Positions 28,094-36,286 of a stretch of DNA of 64,000 nucleotides are shown here, piece by piece (position 1 is the stretch's first letter; each line of letters starts with the position of its first letter). The stretch spans positions 463,773 to 527,772 of the forward strand of contig JADJTG010000012.1 in assembly GCA_016711285.1 (NCBI GenBank). The letters run 5' to 3'. The translations under genes were made by a program, and so were the position numbers. A model generated the notes under the pieces. The model was not told where the DNA came from and made no database searches. It worked only from the letters and a program-made list of their open reading frames with translations. This DNA comes from Sphingobacteriales bacterium (lineage in GTDB: Bacteria; Bacteroidota; Bacteroidia; Chitinophagales; UBA2359).

Positions 28094-29114
28094 GTGGGAA
28101 GCCGCGTCTGCCGCGAGGTTCGCACATGGCCTCATAAATCAGCGACAACTCAATACCGCCTTGTCCCAAAGTAGCAACTTTCAGGTCGGATATATTAATA
28201 TCATACGACAAACCGAAACGGAAACTATTGTATTCCAAACCTGCCAAAATAATAAAGGCATCTTTCACACGATAAGAACCGCCCAAATATACAGCAGAGC
28301 CACTGCTGCGGTCGCGGGAGTTACCGTCGAATCTGTAACCCAACAAAGCACCTATGTTCAACTCCTTTGCACCGGCTTGTGCCATATAAATAAAGTTAGG
28401 CGAAATACTGAAATTATCGGTTGGTAAGAAATTAGCACCGCCGTGTACTACCAAACGCGAATCCAATTTGTTGTCGGTATCGCCTAAAAATGATTCATTC
28501 GGCTTGGTGAGGTGAAACATCGCACCGCCAATATAGAAGCCGAAATTATCCATTGGCGCGCCCGAAAATATCATACCTGCTCTGAAATCGCCAAAGCTGA
28601 TAGAAGGATTATCTACAGCTTCGCCATTCGGCTGATTGGGGTCAAAGCCTGTTCCGATAAATTGATTTTCAAAAGATATTTTAGAAAAATCCAAACTTTT
28701 GTGCATCAACCCGCCCTGTGCACCCACCGAGAGGCGGTAGTTGGCGCGTTTGTCAAATGCTTTGTGATAAGCCACCGATGCCATAAAAGTAGTGGTATTC
28801 AAAGAGCCATAGCCGGCGCGGTCGTTATAAAACATAGCACCTACGCCGAGGTGGTCGGCGGTATTGCCGATTTGCCCGCGCAACAACACCATATCATACG
28901 AAGCGGATACTGTGGAGTAAGGAGCCAAATCAGAATACTGATTGCGATAGTTGGCAGCACCGCGATAGCAGCCGTCCATCAAGCCCGTAAGTGCGGGATT
29001 GAGTGTAAGCGGCGATGCGTAGAACTGCGAGAAGTGAATATCTTGGGCAAAAACAGTAGCACCAGACAAAGCAATAGCCACAGTAGCTATTAAGGAACGT
29101 ACATATTTTCTCAT
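28071..29114 (-). CDS. Type IX secretion outer-membrane protein, PorP/SprF family
   Basis: 347 residues with signal peptide (SLIATVAIALSGATVFAQ) followed by the family hallmark DIHFSQFYASPLTLNPALTG. Alternating beta strands of an outer-membrane barrel run to the end (GVGAMFYNDRAGYG, AVYLGGSYRVKDAFIILAGL, FRFGLSYDINISDL). PorP/SprF proteins anchor T9SS components or type B cargo at the outer membrane. No type B cargo gene is adjacent; the nearest is 15 kb away. The gene ends with a Cys-containing tail (MCEPRGRRGFPPMSCPRF), which is unusual but short. Confidence 0.9.
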   Translation of the reverse strand: MRKYVRSLIATVAIALSGATVFAQDIHFSQFYASPLTLNPALTGLMDGCYRGAANYRNQYSDLAPYSTVSASYDMVLLRGQIGNTADHLGVGAMFYNDRAGYGSLNTTTFMASVAYHKAFDKRANYRLSVGAQGGLMHKSLDFSKISFENQFIGTGFDPNQPNGEAVDNPSISFGDFRAGMIFSGAPMDNFGFYIGGAMFHLTKPNESFLGDTDNKLDSRLVVHGGANFLPTDNFSISPNFIYMAQAGAKELNIGALLGYRFDGNSRDRSSGSAVYLGGSYRVKDAFIILAGLEYNSFRFGLSYDINISDLKVATLGQGGIELSLIYEAMCEPRGRRGFPPMSCPRF

Positions 29115-29304
29115 ATCAAAACAATAAAGTTAAAGTATTGCAAAAATTAGTATAGGGTGTATGACAATAGTTTATAGGGTACAATAATAACAACTTTTTT
29201 AATTAGTTGTATAATTAAGAAATTTTTTAACTTAAAAAACTAAAAAATAATGATTAAAAAGCCAATCTATGACATAAGAGGCTTCAAAAATAAAAGATGC
29301 TGCC

Positions 29305-30246
29305 TTACTTTTTAACAAAATGATATATTTTTTTTAAAATATAGGGCAGATGATTGCGCCGATAAACGGAATAAGGGCAATTTTTTGCACCAAAACTTTC
29401 ATAAAAACGCGCCACACCCGCCACTGCCGAGCCTTCAAAGTCTAAATAGTCGGCTTGTTGGGCATAATGCCGGATTACTGCATCTATTATCGCAAACATC
29501 GCTCCAATTTGTTTACCTTCCGGCGATACGGCGGGCAACAAATTATAAACACGCTTGGGGTCGCGGGCAAAAAAGGCAGCAGCTACCACCTCTTTTTTTG
29601 TATTGCAGGCTTGCCATATTTCGCCTTTTTGGTGCTGTATGCAAGTATTGATAATTTGTTGAGCGAGTTGATAATAAGAGGCGGGCAGACGAAGGTCGGT
29701 GTTTTTGGCGGCATAAAACAAACGAACCGGCAGTTGGGCATCTTCATTTTTGCCGATGATGAGGTCGGCGGCAGCGGCTTTGCGCAGTTGCCGAATGGTA
29801 TGTTTGGCATAGTGGCGGCGTATATTTTCGTAAGTATCTGCCAAATGCAGTTCGTAATTGGGCATCAGCTGAAAATATTTTCCGGCGTAAATAGAGGAAT
29901 TTTTTATATTGGCATAATTAAAATGAGTGGTGAATAACCTAAAATCTTTGGGAATGGAAGCTACAAATAGCTCAATAAAAGTTGGTGTAAGCGGAACAGT
30001 AGAAAAAACGCCTAATTGCTGTGTAAAATAAGGCTGAAATCCGGTGAGTAAGCCCCATTTTCGGGCAAAAGGCAAAGGCATCACCGCTTCGTAGTCGCCA
30101 TATACTAAAGCATGCCAGCGTTGCTGTGTCACCACATCTAAATACCACGAATAACCGTAGAGCAAACTATTGGAGGCAGCACTGATGCAAGCGTCCCAGC
30201 GTTGTCGGTCTATATCGTTGTGGTGCAAATAGCGAATAGTATTCAT
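29305..30246 (-). CDS. GNAT/FemAB-like acyltransferase
   Basis: 313 residues from Met at 30246 (MNTIRYLHHNDIDRQRW); the frame opens three codons upstream. Two GNAT-like halves are suggested: WDACISAASNSLLYGYSWYL in the first and KEVVAAAFFARDPKRVYNLL, then QADYLDFEGSAVAGVARFYE in the second, the latter like the acceptor motif of FemAB/BioF2-type acetyltransferases (DFEGS...FYESFGA). It may transfer an aminoacyl or acyl group in peptidoglycan, lipid or polysaccharide synthesis, but the substrate cannot be named. Stands alone in its neighbourhood. Confidence 0.7.
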   Translation of the reverse strand: MNTIRYLHHNDIDRQRWDACISAASNSLLYGYSWYLDVVTQQRWHALVYGDYEAVMPLPFARKWGLLTGFQPYFTQQLGVFSTVPLTPTFIELFVASIPKDFRLFTTHFNYANIKNSSIYAGKYFQLMPNYELHLADTYENIRRHYAKHTIRQLRKAAAADLIIGKNEDAQLPVRLFYAAKNTDLRLPASYYQLAQQIINTCIQHQKGEIWQACNTKKEVVAAAFFARDPKRVYNLLPAVSPEGKQIGAMFAIIDAVIRHYAQQADYLDFEGSAVAGVARFYESFGAKNCPYSVYRRNHLPYILKKIYHFVKK

Positions 30247-30313
30247 TCCCTGCAAAAATGATGCGACTGCAAAGTTAGCAGAATTTCCCCACCGCTACAT
30301 GCTTAATGGCAGC

Positions 30314-30757
30314 TTATCTGTCCGCCACTTTTTGATACACCCTGCCGTCTATCGTAATCCGTTGATTTTTTTGGTCTATTGCCACCTGCTGCACAAAAAA
30401 ATCGGGTATATCAATAGCCTGCTCTTGTTGTACTTTCATCTCCAAAGTGAGCAAACTCTCCACTTCGCGCACAATACTGTAAGTGCCGCGCACCAAAAAC
30501 TCCGGCGGTGCACCGTGCATTTCAAATTCATTTTCGGTGAATAAATAAGTAAATTGCCACGCTTCGCCTTCGGGCGTAGTACCTTTCAGCTGCCAAGTAC
30601 CCAGCAAATAGCGGCGATTGAAAATATGATTGTGGCGATTGACGGAATTAAAATAATACACAGCCATTGCCACCAATGCCATCACATGCAACAAAATCAA
30701 AAAAGCTCCCAATACACGATTACTCACCCACCACAACAGTATTAAATGATACAACAT
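30314..30757 (-). CDS. Small membrane-anchored protein of unknown function
   Basis: 147 residues. An N-terminal hydrophobic stretch (residues about 14-37, LGAFLILLHVMALVAMAVYY) is followed by a beta-rich domain: RRYLLGTWQLKGTTPEGEAW, QFTYLFTENEFEMHG, FLVRGTYSIV, and a final RITIDGRVYQKV. The LxGTWxL and EFEMHG...GTY pattern is reminiscent of small lipocalin-like stress domains, but I do not recognise a family. It is probably anchored in the inner membrane with the domain outside. The start is the only reasonable ATG. Confidence 0.6.
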   Translation of the reverse strand: MLYHLILLWWVSNRVLGAFLILLHVMALVAMAVYYFNSVNRHNHIFNRRYLLGTWQLKGTTPEGEAWQFTYLFTENEFEMHGAPPEFLVRGTYSIVREVESLLTLEMKVQQEQAIDIPDFFVQQVAIDQKNQRITIDGRVYQKVADR

Positions 30758-31020
30758 ATAAGGTTTCTTCTTTTAAAGCAAATAAAAACAAAGCACAAAC
30801 ATCATCACCCCGAATACCGACAGCAATATATCTATGATGATAATCTAAAACAACAAGTAGCAAGCAAAATGGTTATTATCCTGTAAAAAAGCAGACAAAA
30901 TGTGCCGCTTTGCCGTATTTTGTTGCAAATTTGCACCAAAAGGGAATTATAAAACAGGCAACCCTGCATTTATATATAAATTCTACTTTGATATTTCTTG
31001 TTTTTACCGTTTTTTAATCA
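30758..31020. other. 263-base divergent intergenic region
   Basis: Divergent promoter region. Contains the 12-base palindrome TGCAAATTTGCA at 30924-30935 and, just before it, a TATTTTG one base short of a -7 box. No gene seen. Confidence 0.35.
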
Positions 31021-32277
31021 ATGAAAAAAATATTTCTTTTAATGAATATCATCGCTTTCAGCAGTGCCGTTGCACAGCCGGCATCTCATCTTTTTAAAGG
31101 ATTTTTAGCTGCCAACGACTCGGTGGAAGTTCCTTTTTATTTTACATGGCAACGCTCCCTTGATGGCAGCACCGACCAAATTACGATACACAATGCCGAA
31201 GAGCGCATCAAAGCTCTGCAAGTACAACGCTACGGCGATACGCTGTTGCGCTGGACAATGCCTGTGTTTAATTCTACGATAGAAGCCAACATAGAACAAA
31301 AAGAGGAGGGTTTTATGCCTTTGGTGCGTATGCAGGGCACTTTCCGCGACCCGCTCCGCAGTGCCGACTATGTGATTCCTTTTCGTGCAGTGGAGGTAAT
31401 TGAAAACCTTGATAACGGCGGTATCGCCGCTGCCTTGGTGATGCCGCAGGTAGCCGGCAAATGGTCGGTTACTTTCAGCCCCGCCGACAGCACCCAAAGC
31501 AGCACCGCCATTGCCGAAATAAAACAAGATACCATAGGAAAAAACATCAGCGGCACATTGCTCAGTGCCACCGGCGATTTCAGATATATGAGCGGCGAAA
31601 TAAAACCCGACGGCTCTTTTTTTATGTCGTGCTTTGATGGCGCACACGTTTTTTTGTTGAAAGGAATGATGGAAAACGACCGCATCAAAGGCAATTTTTA
31701 TTCGGGCAAACACTGGCAAGAACCCTTCGAAGGCATGCGAGACGAAACGGCTGCTCTGCCCGATGCCTACCATATCAGCTATGTCAAAGAAGCCGCTACG
31801 CCTTTGCAAATGAATTTGCCCGATGCTTTTACCGGAAAAATAACCACACTCAACGATGCGCCTTTTGCCGGAAAACCTGTTGTTATTCAAATCTCCGGCA
31901 CTTGGTGTCCGAATTGTATGGACGAAACCGCCCTGCTCGCCCAGCTATATCCCGAATACGCCGACAATGTGGAGTTTTGCGCGGTATTTTTCGAACGCCC
32001 CGATGATATGGAGGTGGTGCGCCGGCAGTTAGCCAGCTATCAAAGTTATTTTCATATACAATATCCCGTTTTGTATGGCGGCAAAGCAGGCAGAAAGTAC
32101 GCCAACGAAGCATTTCCGCAGCTCAACGAAATAGCCTCTTTTCCTACCACTATTTTCTTGGACAAAAATCATCAGGTATATAAAATACACAGTGGTTTTA
32201 GTGGACCTGCTACTTCGGCGTATAATGATTTGGTGATAGATTTTCGGCAGCTTTTGGAAGAAATTGGCAATCGTTAA
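31021..32277 (+). CDS. Secreted thioredoxin-fold (TlpA/redoxin-like) protein
   Basis: 418 residues with a signal peptide (MKKIFLLMNIIAFSSAVAQ). The first 270 residues form an exported beta-rich domain with GNISGTLLSATGDFRY-like strands (IGKNISGTLLSATGDFRYM). The C-terminal third is a thioredoxin fold with the redox motif ISGTWCPNC, Cys296 and Cys299, and the cis-Pro loop FPTTIFLDKN. It probably reduces or shuffles disulfides in periplasmic proteins. The adjacent dapF gene starts 36 bases after it and may be cotranscribed. Gene intact. Confidence 0.8.
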   Translation: MKKIFLLMNIIAFSSAVAQPASHLFKGFLAANDSVEVPFYFTWQRSLDGSTDQITIHNAEERIKALQVQRYGDTLLRWTMPVFNSTIEANIEQKEEGFMPLVRMQGTFRDPLRSADYVIPFRAVEVIENLDNGGIAAALVMPQVAGKWSVTFSPADSTQSSTAIAEIKQDTIGKNISGTLLSATGDFRYMSGEIKPDGSFFMSCFDGAHVFLLKGMMENDRIKGNFYSGKHWQEPFEGMRDETAALPDAYHISYVKEAATPLQMNLPDAFTGKITTLNDAPFAGKPVVIQISGTWCPNCMDETALLAQLYPEYADNVEFCAVFFERPDDMEVVRRQLASYQSYFHIQYPVLYGGKAGRKYANEAFPQLNEIASFPTTIFLDKNHQVYKIHSGFSGPATSAYNDLVIDFRQLLEEIGNR

Positions 32278-32313
32278 TATTTTTTCTCTATGTGATTTTT
32301 TTTAAAAAAAATA

Positions 32314-33099
32314 ATGCTGCAACATTTTTATAAATATCAGGGAGCGGGAAACGATTTTGTAATGATAGACAATCGTTTGCAAACGCTGCTGCCCGACAAA
32401 ACCCGCTTTGCGCGTTGGTGTCACCGCCGTTTTGGAGTAGGTGCTGATGGGGTTATTTTGCTCCAGCAGCACCCCGACTACGATTTTGAAATGCGTTATT
32501 TCAACGCTGACGGCGGAGAAGGCTCTATGTGTGGCAACGGCGGGCGTTGTGCGATTGCATTTGCGCAGCATTTGGGTATTATACAGCAAAAAACCATTTT
32601 TTTGGCAACAGACGGCACACACGAAGGCGAGTTTTCGGAGCATATTATTTCGCTCAAAATGAACAAGGTGCAACAATGGCAAAAGCGGCAAAACAGCGAT
32701 TTTGTATTGGATACCGGCTCGCCGCATTATGTGCGTTTTGTAGAAAATGCAGCCGCTATTGATGCCTTTGCTTTGGGAAAATCTATTCGCTACTCGCCCG
32801 AATTTGAACAAAAAGGTATTAATGTAAATTTTGTACAACAAACAGCTACTTGCACGCTGCAAGTGCGCACCTACGAGCGTGGCGTGGAAGACGAAACTTT
32901 TGCCTGCGGTACAGGTGTTACAGCAGCAGCGATTACATCGGCACTTTTGCAACAACTTCCAGAAGGCAACCACACTTTTGATTGCCACACACAGGGCGGT
33001 TTGCTAAAAGTGTCGTTTGTGTATGCAGATGATGCCTTTTCGGAGATATGGCTGCAAGGCGGTGCAGAGCGCGTATTTGAAGGAACTATTTTCGGGTAA
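32314..33099 (+). CDS. dapF: Diaminopimelate epimerase
   Basis: 261 residues; converts LL- to meso-diaminopimelate for lysine and peptidoglycan synthesis. Both catalytic Cys are present: Cys73 in GSMCGNGGRC and Cys198 in TFACGTGVTA, with the N-terminal FYKYQGAGNDFVMID and GVGADGVILL motifs. Length is normal. It follows the redoxin gene by 36 bases on the same strand and converges with the TPR protein gene 20 bases downstream. Confidence 0.96.
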   Translation: MLQHFYKYQGAGNDFVMIDNRLQTLLPDKTRFARWCHRRFGVGADGVILLQQHPDYDFEMRYFNADGGEGSMCGNGGRCAIAFAQHLGIIQQKTIFLATDGTHEGEFSEHIISLKMNKVQQWQKRQNSDFVLDTGSPHYVRFVENAAAIDAFALGKSIRYSPEFEQKGINVNFVQQTATCTLQVRTYERGVEDETFACGTGVTAAAITSALLQQLPEGNHTFDCHTQGGLLKVSFVYADDAFSEIWLQGGAERVFEGTIFG

Positions 33100-33119
33100 T
33101 GAATTATCAAAAATCATTG

Positions 33120-34184
33120 TTATTCATATTTTTTTCGCACTACATAATGCTCCACATCTACGGTGAGCTGATTAACAAAAAAGTGCATTAAAAAATCTTC
33201 GTATTCCTGTTTATAAAATTGTTGCCAAGCCACTACATATTGTGTGTCGCCAAAACTAAACAACCAGTGATTATAGGCATGAAACAAACTTTTGTTGTGG
33301 AGGCGTTGTTGCCATTCATAAAGCGACATCGGGATTTTAGGGGCATATTGCAAGGTCCATTTTTCCAAAAAAGCAATACGAAATAAACTCAAGGAATTCA
33401 TATAGCTGCCTTCGGGTACTAAGCCGCTGTCTTTTTTAAAATTTATTTTTCCTTCGCTGCGCAATTGATCTATGAGATTACCGAAAGCTATTTCAAAATT
33501 ATTGTATTGTGTATCATTGAACGATACGGCGGGTTCTACCGGCTCATCATTTCGCAAATAAGCGATATAAGTTTGATACAGCAAAGCACTGATTTCCTGA
33601 AAACGCTCGGTGGATTTTTCTAAATTTAAAAAAAATTCGCCGTATATCAAAGCCCAAAATTTGGCATCGGAGTCGGCGTAGAGTTTGGTGAGGAAATAAT
33701 AAGTGTCGGGATAATACGGCTGTGCAACGATTCCCTCTTCCCACACATCGCGGGCTTGGTTGAAATTGTTGCGCAGATACTCCACCAATCCCAAATCCAA
33801 ATACAGCTTTCCTTCGTGCGGAAAACGGCGTATGGCTTTGCGAAAAGTATTGACCGCCATTTGATAATCTTCGTTGAGGTCGTAGCTGTTACCTAAGAGT
33901 CGGTAATAATCTATGTTCGAAGAATCTTTGAGCATCAGCAGCCGCAGTGTAGCGATGGCTTCAGGGTAGTTTTTGAGGCGATATTGACATTCGGCTACTT
34001 TATATTTATAATTCCAATTAAAAGGGTTTGCTTCGGAGATGATGGTATATTCGTGTAGTGCTTCCTGATAGCGTTGTTCGTCCATCAGTGCTTTGGCACT
34101 TTCGGCGGTTTGAGCCTTTATGATATGATAATTGCCAAAAAGCAAGAGCAGCAGCAAGCAAATACAAATATTTTTTATCATCAT
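33120..34184 (-). CDS. Exported tetratricopeptide repeat protein
   Basis: 354 residues with a signal peptide (ICICLLLLLLFGNYHIIKAQ). The first half carries TPR-type helices: ESAKALMDEQRYQEALHEYT, YKVAECQYRLKNYPEAIATL, YYRLLGNSYDLNEDYQMAVN, LYLDLGLVEYLRNNFNQARD. The second half is helical without a recognised domain and contains aromatic-rich segments. It likely scaffolds an envelope complex. The next gene on this strand, porX, is over 200 bases away and separately terminated, so no functional link can be inferred. Either of two Met codons at the start is possible. Confidence 0.75.
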   Translation of the reverse strand: MMIKNICICLLLLLLFGNYHIIKAQTAESAKALMDEQRYQEALHEYTIISEANPFNWNYKYKVAECQYRLKNYPEAIATLRLLMLKDSSNIDYYRLLGNSYDLNEDYQMAVNTFRKAIRRFPHEGKLYLDLGLVEYLRNNFNQARDVWEEGIVAQPYYPDTYYFLTKLYADSDAKFWALIYGEFFLNLEKSTERFQEISALLYQTYIAYLRNDEPVEPAVSFNDTQYNNFEIAFGNLIDQLRSEGKINFKKDSGLVPEGSYMNSLSLFRIAFLEKWTLQYAPKIPMSLYEWQQRLHNKSLFHAYNHWLFSFGDTQYVVAWQQFYKQEYEDFLMHFFVNQLTVDVEHYVVRKKYE

Positions 34185-34310
34185 CGTAAGTTGTAGAAGA
34201 AGAGTTTTTCAGAAAAAATAAAACCCAAAATAACATTACAACAAAAATACATAAATCTATCCGGCAGCCAAACATAAAATTATAAATTTACAGGTAGGCA
34301 TAAAATACGG

Positions 34311-34378
34311 AAAAAAGTATTCGGTGATGTAGCCTGTGGTATAGAGGTACGTTTTGCTATTGCACCGAATACTTTTTT
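34311..34378 (-). terminator. Long-loop rho-independent terminator after porX
   Basis: A 16-bp perfect stem (AAAAAAGTATTCGGTG at 34311-34326 with CACCGAATACTTTTTT at 34363-34378) closes a 36-base loop. It lies 22 bases past the porX stop, reading the minus strand. The large loop is unusual. Confidence 0.65.
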
Positions 34379-34399
34379 GAATGTAATCATTTTTTGTTT

Positions 34400-35956
34400 T
34401 TATTTACTACTCAACCGCACAAAAGGCACAATAATTTCTTCCAACGAAATACCGCCGTGTTGGAAAGTATCTTTGTAATAATTGGCAAATTGGTTGTAAT
34501 TATTGGGATACACCAAATAATCGTAGGAGCGGGCAAAAATAAAACTCGAACTCACGTTGGGAGTTGGTAAGCCGTATTTGTCGGGGTCTTTGATTTCAAA
34601 CACCTCTTTGGGGTTATAATTTAGATTTTTACCCAATTTATAGCGCAAATTGGTGGTGGTGGCGCGGTCGCCGATTACTTTTATAGGGTCTTGCACGCGC
34701 ACGGTGCCGTGGTCGGTGGTGATGAGCAATTGTATGTCGCGGTCGGCGAGGCGTTTGAGGGTTTCGAACAAAGCCGAGTGTTCAAACCAACTGAGGGTAA
34801 GCGAGCGATAAGCGGCATCATCTCCGGCGAGTTCTTTGAGTACCTCCATTTCAGTGCGGGCGTGACTCAACATATCCACAAAGTTATATACAATGACGCT
34901 CATCTTATAATTGAACAAATTATGTGCATTCTCAACTAAAATGCGCCCATTTTGGTAATTGGTGATTTTGTTGTAAGATGCTTTTATATCCAGACGTTGG
35001 CGGGCGATATTATCCTGCAAAAGCTCTTCCTCATATAAGTTTTTACCGCCCTCTTCGTGGTCGTTTATCCAATATTTTGGCAGACGGCGTTCTATTTCGG
35101 AGGGCATCAAACCCGCGAATATAGCATTGCGACTATACTGAGTAGAGGTTGGCAAAATGCTGTAAAACACTTCTTCTTCTTCTACCTTAAAATATTCCGA
35201 AATGCGCGGCTGTATCACTCTCCACTGGTCGTAGCGCAAATTATCAATAATTACCAGCACGGTGGGGCGTTTATCTGCCATCACTGCCGGAAACACTTTG
35301 TTTTTCATCAAATTATGCGACATTACAGGTGCGGAATTGTCATTATTCCGCAGCCATTGATAGTAGTTTTTACTCACAAAGCGCACAAATTCGTTGTTGG
35401 CTTCTCGTTTCTGAGAAATAAGAATTTCGTGCATTTCGCGGCTTTTAATACTGTCGAGTTCCAGCTCCCAAAACACAATTTTTTTGTATATCTCCACCCA
35501 TTCGCGCCAGTCGCTGCTTTGCTGAATAGATGAAAATATTTGCATAAAACCCTGCCGATAGGCGGTGTTGGTCGCTTCCGTAACAAGGCGTTTGTTGTCT
35601 AAAATTTTTTTCAGCGTCAGCAAAATCTGATGCGGTTTCACGGGTTTTATCAAATAGTCCGCAATTTGCTGTCCGATAGCAGATTCCATCAGGTTTTCTT
35701 CTTCATTTTTGGTAATCATCACTATCGGCACACTGTTGTTGATTTCCTTGATGCGGGTGAGCGTCTCAATTCCTGTAATGCCCGGCATACTTTCATCTAA
35801 AAACACCACATCAAAATCTTCCGCCTTACATTTTTCCAAAGCATCGTGCCCGTTGGTCACTTTTGTCACCTCATATCCTTTACCCTCCAAAAACATCACC
35901 TGTGGTTTCAGGTGTTCCATTTCGTCATCAGCCCATAAAATTTTGGGATTTGGCAT
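34400..35956 (-). CDS. porX: T9SS response regulator PorX (receiver plus PglZ phosphatase-like domain)
   Basis: 518 residues. N-terminal receiver: acidic pair Asp10/Asp11 (ILWADDEMEH), phosphoacceptor Asp54 (DVVFLDESMPG) and Lys104 (YLIKPVKPHQ). The middle helical bundle links to a C-terminal alkaline-phosphatase-superfamily (PglZ) domain with metal-site motifs TVLVIIDNLRYDQW (Asp238), ILPTSTQYSRNAIFAG (nucleophile Thr region near 270-272) and LLITTDHGTVRV. This architecture is PorX, which with the kinase PorY and sigma factor SigP controls T9SS genes. No PorY is in the window. Located in the same region as porP. Confidence 0.93.
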   Translation of the reverse strand: MPNPKILWADDEMEHLKPQVMFLEGKGYEVTKVTNGHDALEKCKAEDFDVVFLDESMPGITGIETLTRIKEINNSVPIVMITKNEEENLMESAIGQQIADYLIKPVKPHQILLTLKKILDNKRLVTEATNTAYRQGFMQIFSSIQQSSDWREWVEIYKKIVFWELELDSIKSREMHEILISQKREANNEFVRFVSKNYYQWLRNNDNSAPVMSHNLMKNKVFPAVMADKRPTVLVIIDNLRYDQWRVIQPRISEYFKVEEEEVFYSILPTSTQYSRNAIFAGLMPSEIERRLPKYWINDHEEGGKNLYEEELLQDNIARQRLDIKASYNKITNYQNGRILVENAHNLFNYKMSVIVYNFVDMLSHARTEMEVLKELAGDDAAYRSLTLSWFEHSALFETLKRLADRDIQLLITTDHGTVRVQDPIKVIGDRATTTNLRYKLGKNLNYNPKEVFEIKDPDKYGLPTPNVSSSFIFARSYDYLVYPNNYNQFANYYKDTFQHGGISLEEIIVPFVRLSSK

Positions 35957-36286
35957 AATTTAATTCCGCTTGTTTTTAATAAAAAAATAAAATGAATGGG
36001 TAAAATTAAGGTATATTTTTTCGCTTTGATATTTCTTATTAACCCAAAAGTGGGATAATTATTGTATTAAAAAACAAAACCCTGCGGCACTTTATGTCAA
36101 AATACAAGACAATAGTTGGTTTTTAGTTTTTATTTTATTGTTTTTTAAACTTTTATATATTATTTAAGTTTTAATTTTTAATTTAAAAAATCCAAAATAT
36201 CTTAGAAAATGACGCTGTTGCGGCTTTTTTTTCGTTACTTTGTATTATCAAAACAATCTGTTTTATTTTTTTTAATAAAATCAATT
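35957..36286. other. 330-base AT-rich intergenic region
   Basis: Divergent gap between porX and the FG-GAP gene, mostly A and T tracts. A TACTTTG at 36236-36242 (one base short of TAnnTTTG) is the best -7 candidate for the FG-GAP gene, 45 bases before its start. No RNA gene or ORF is evident. Confidence 0.4.
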
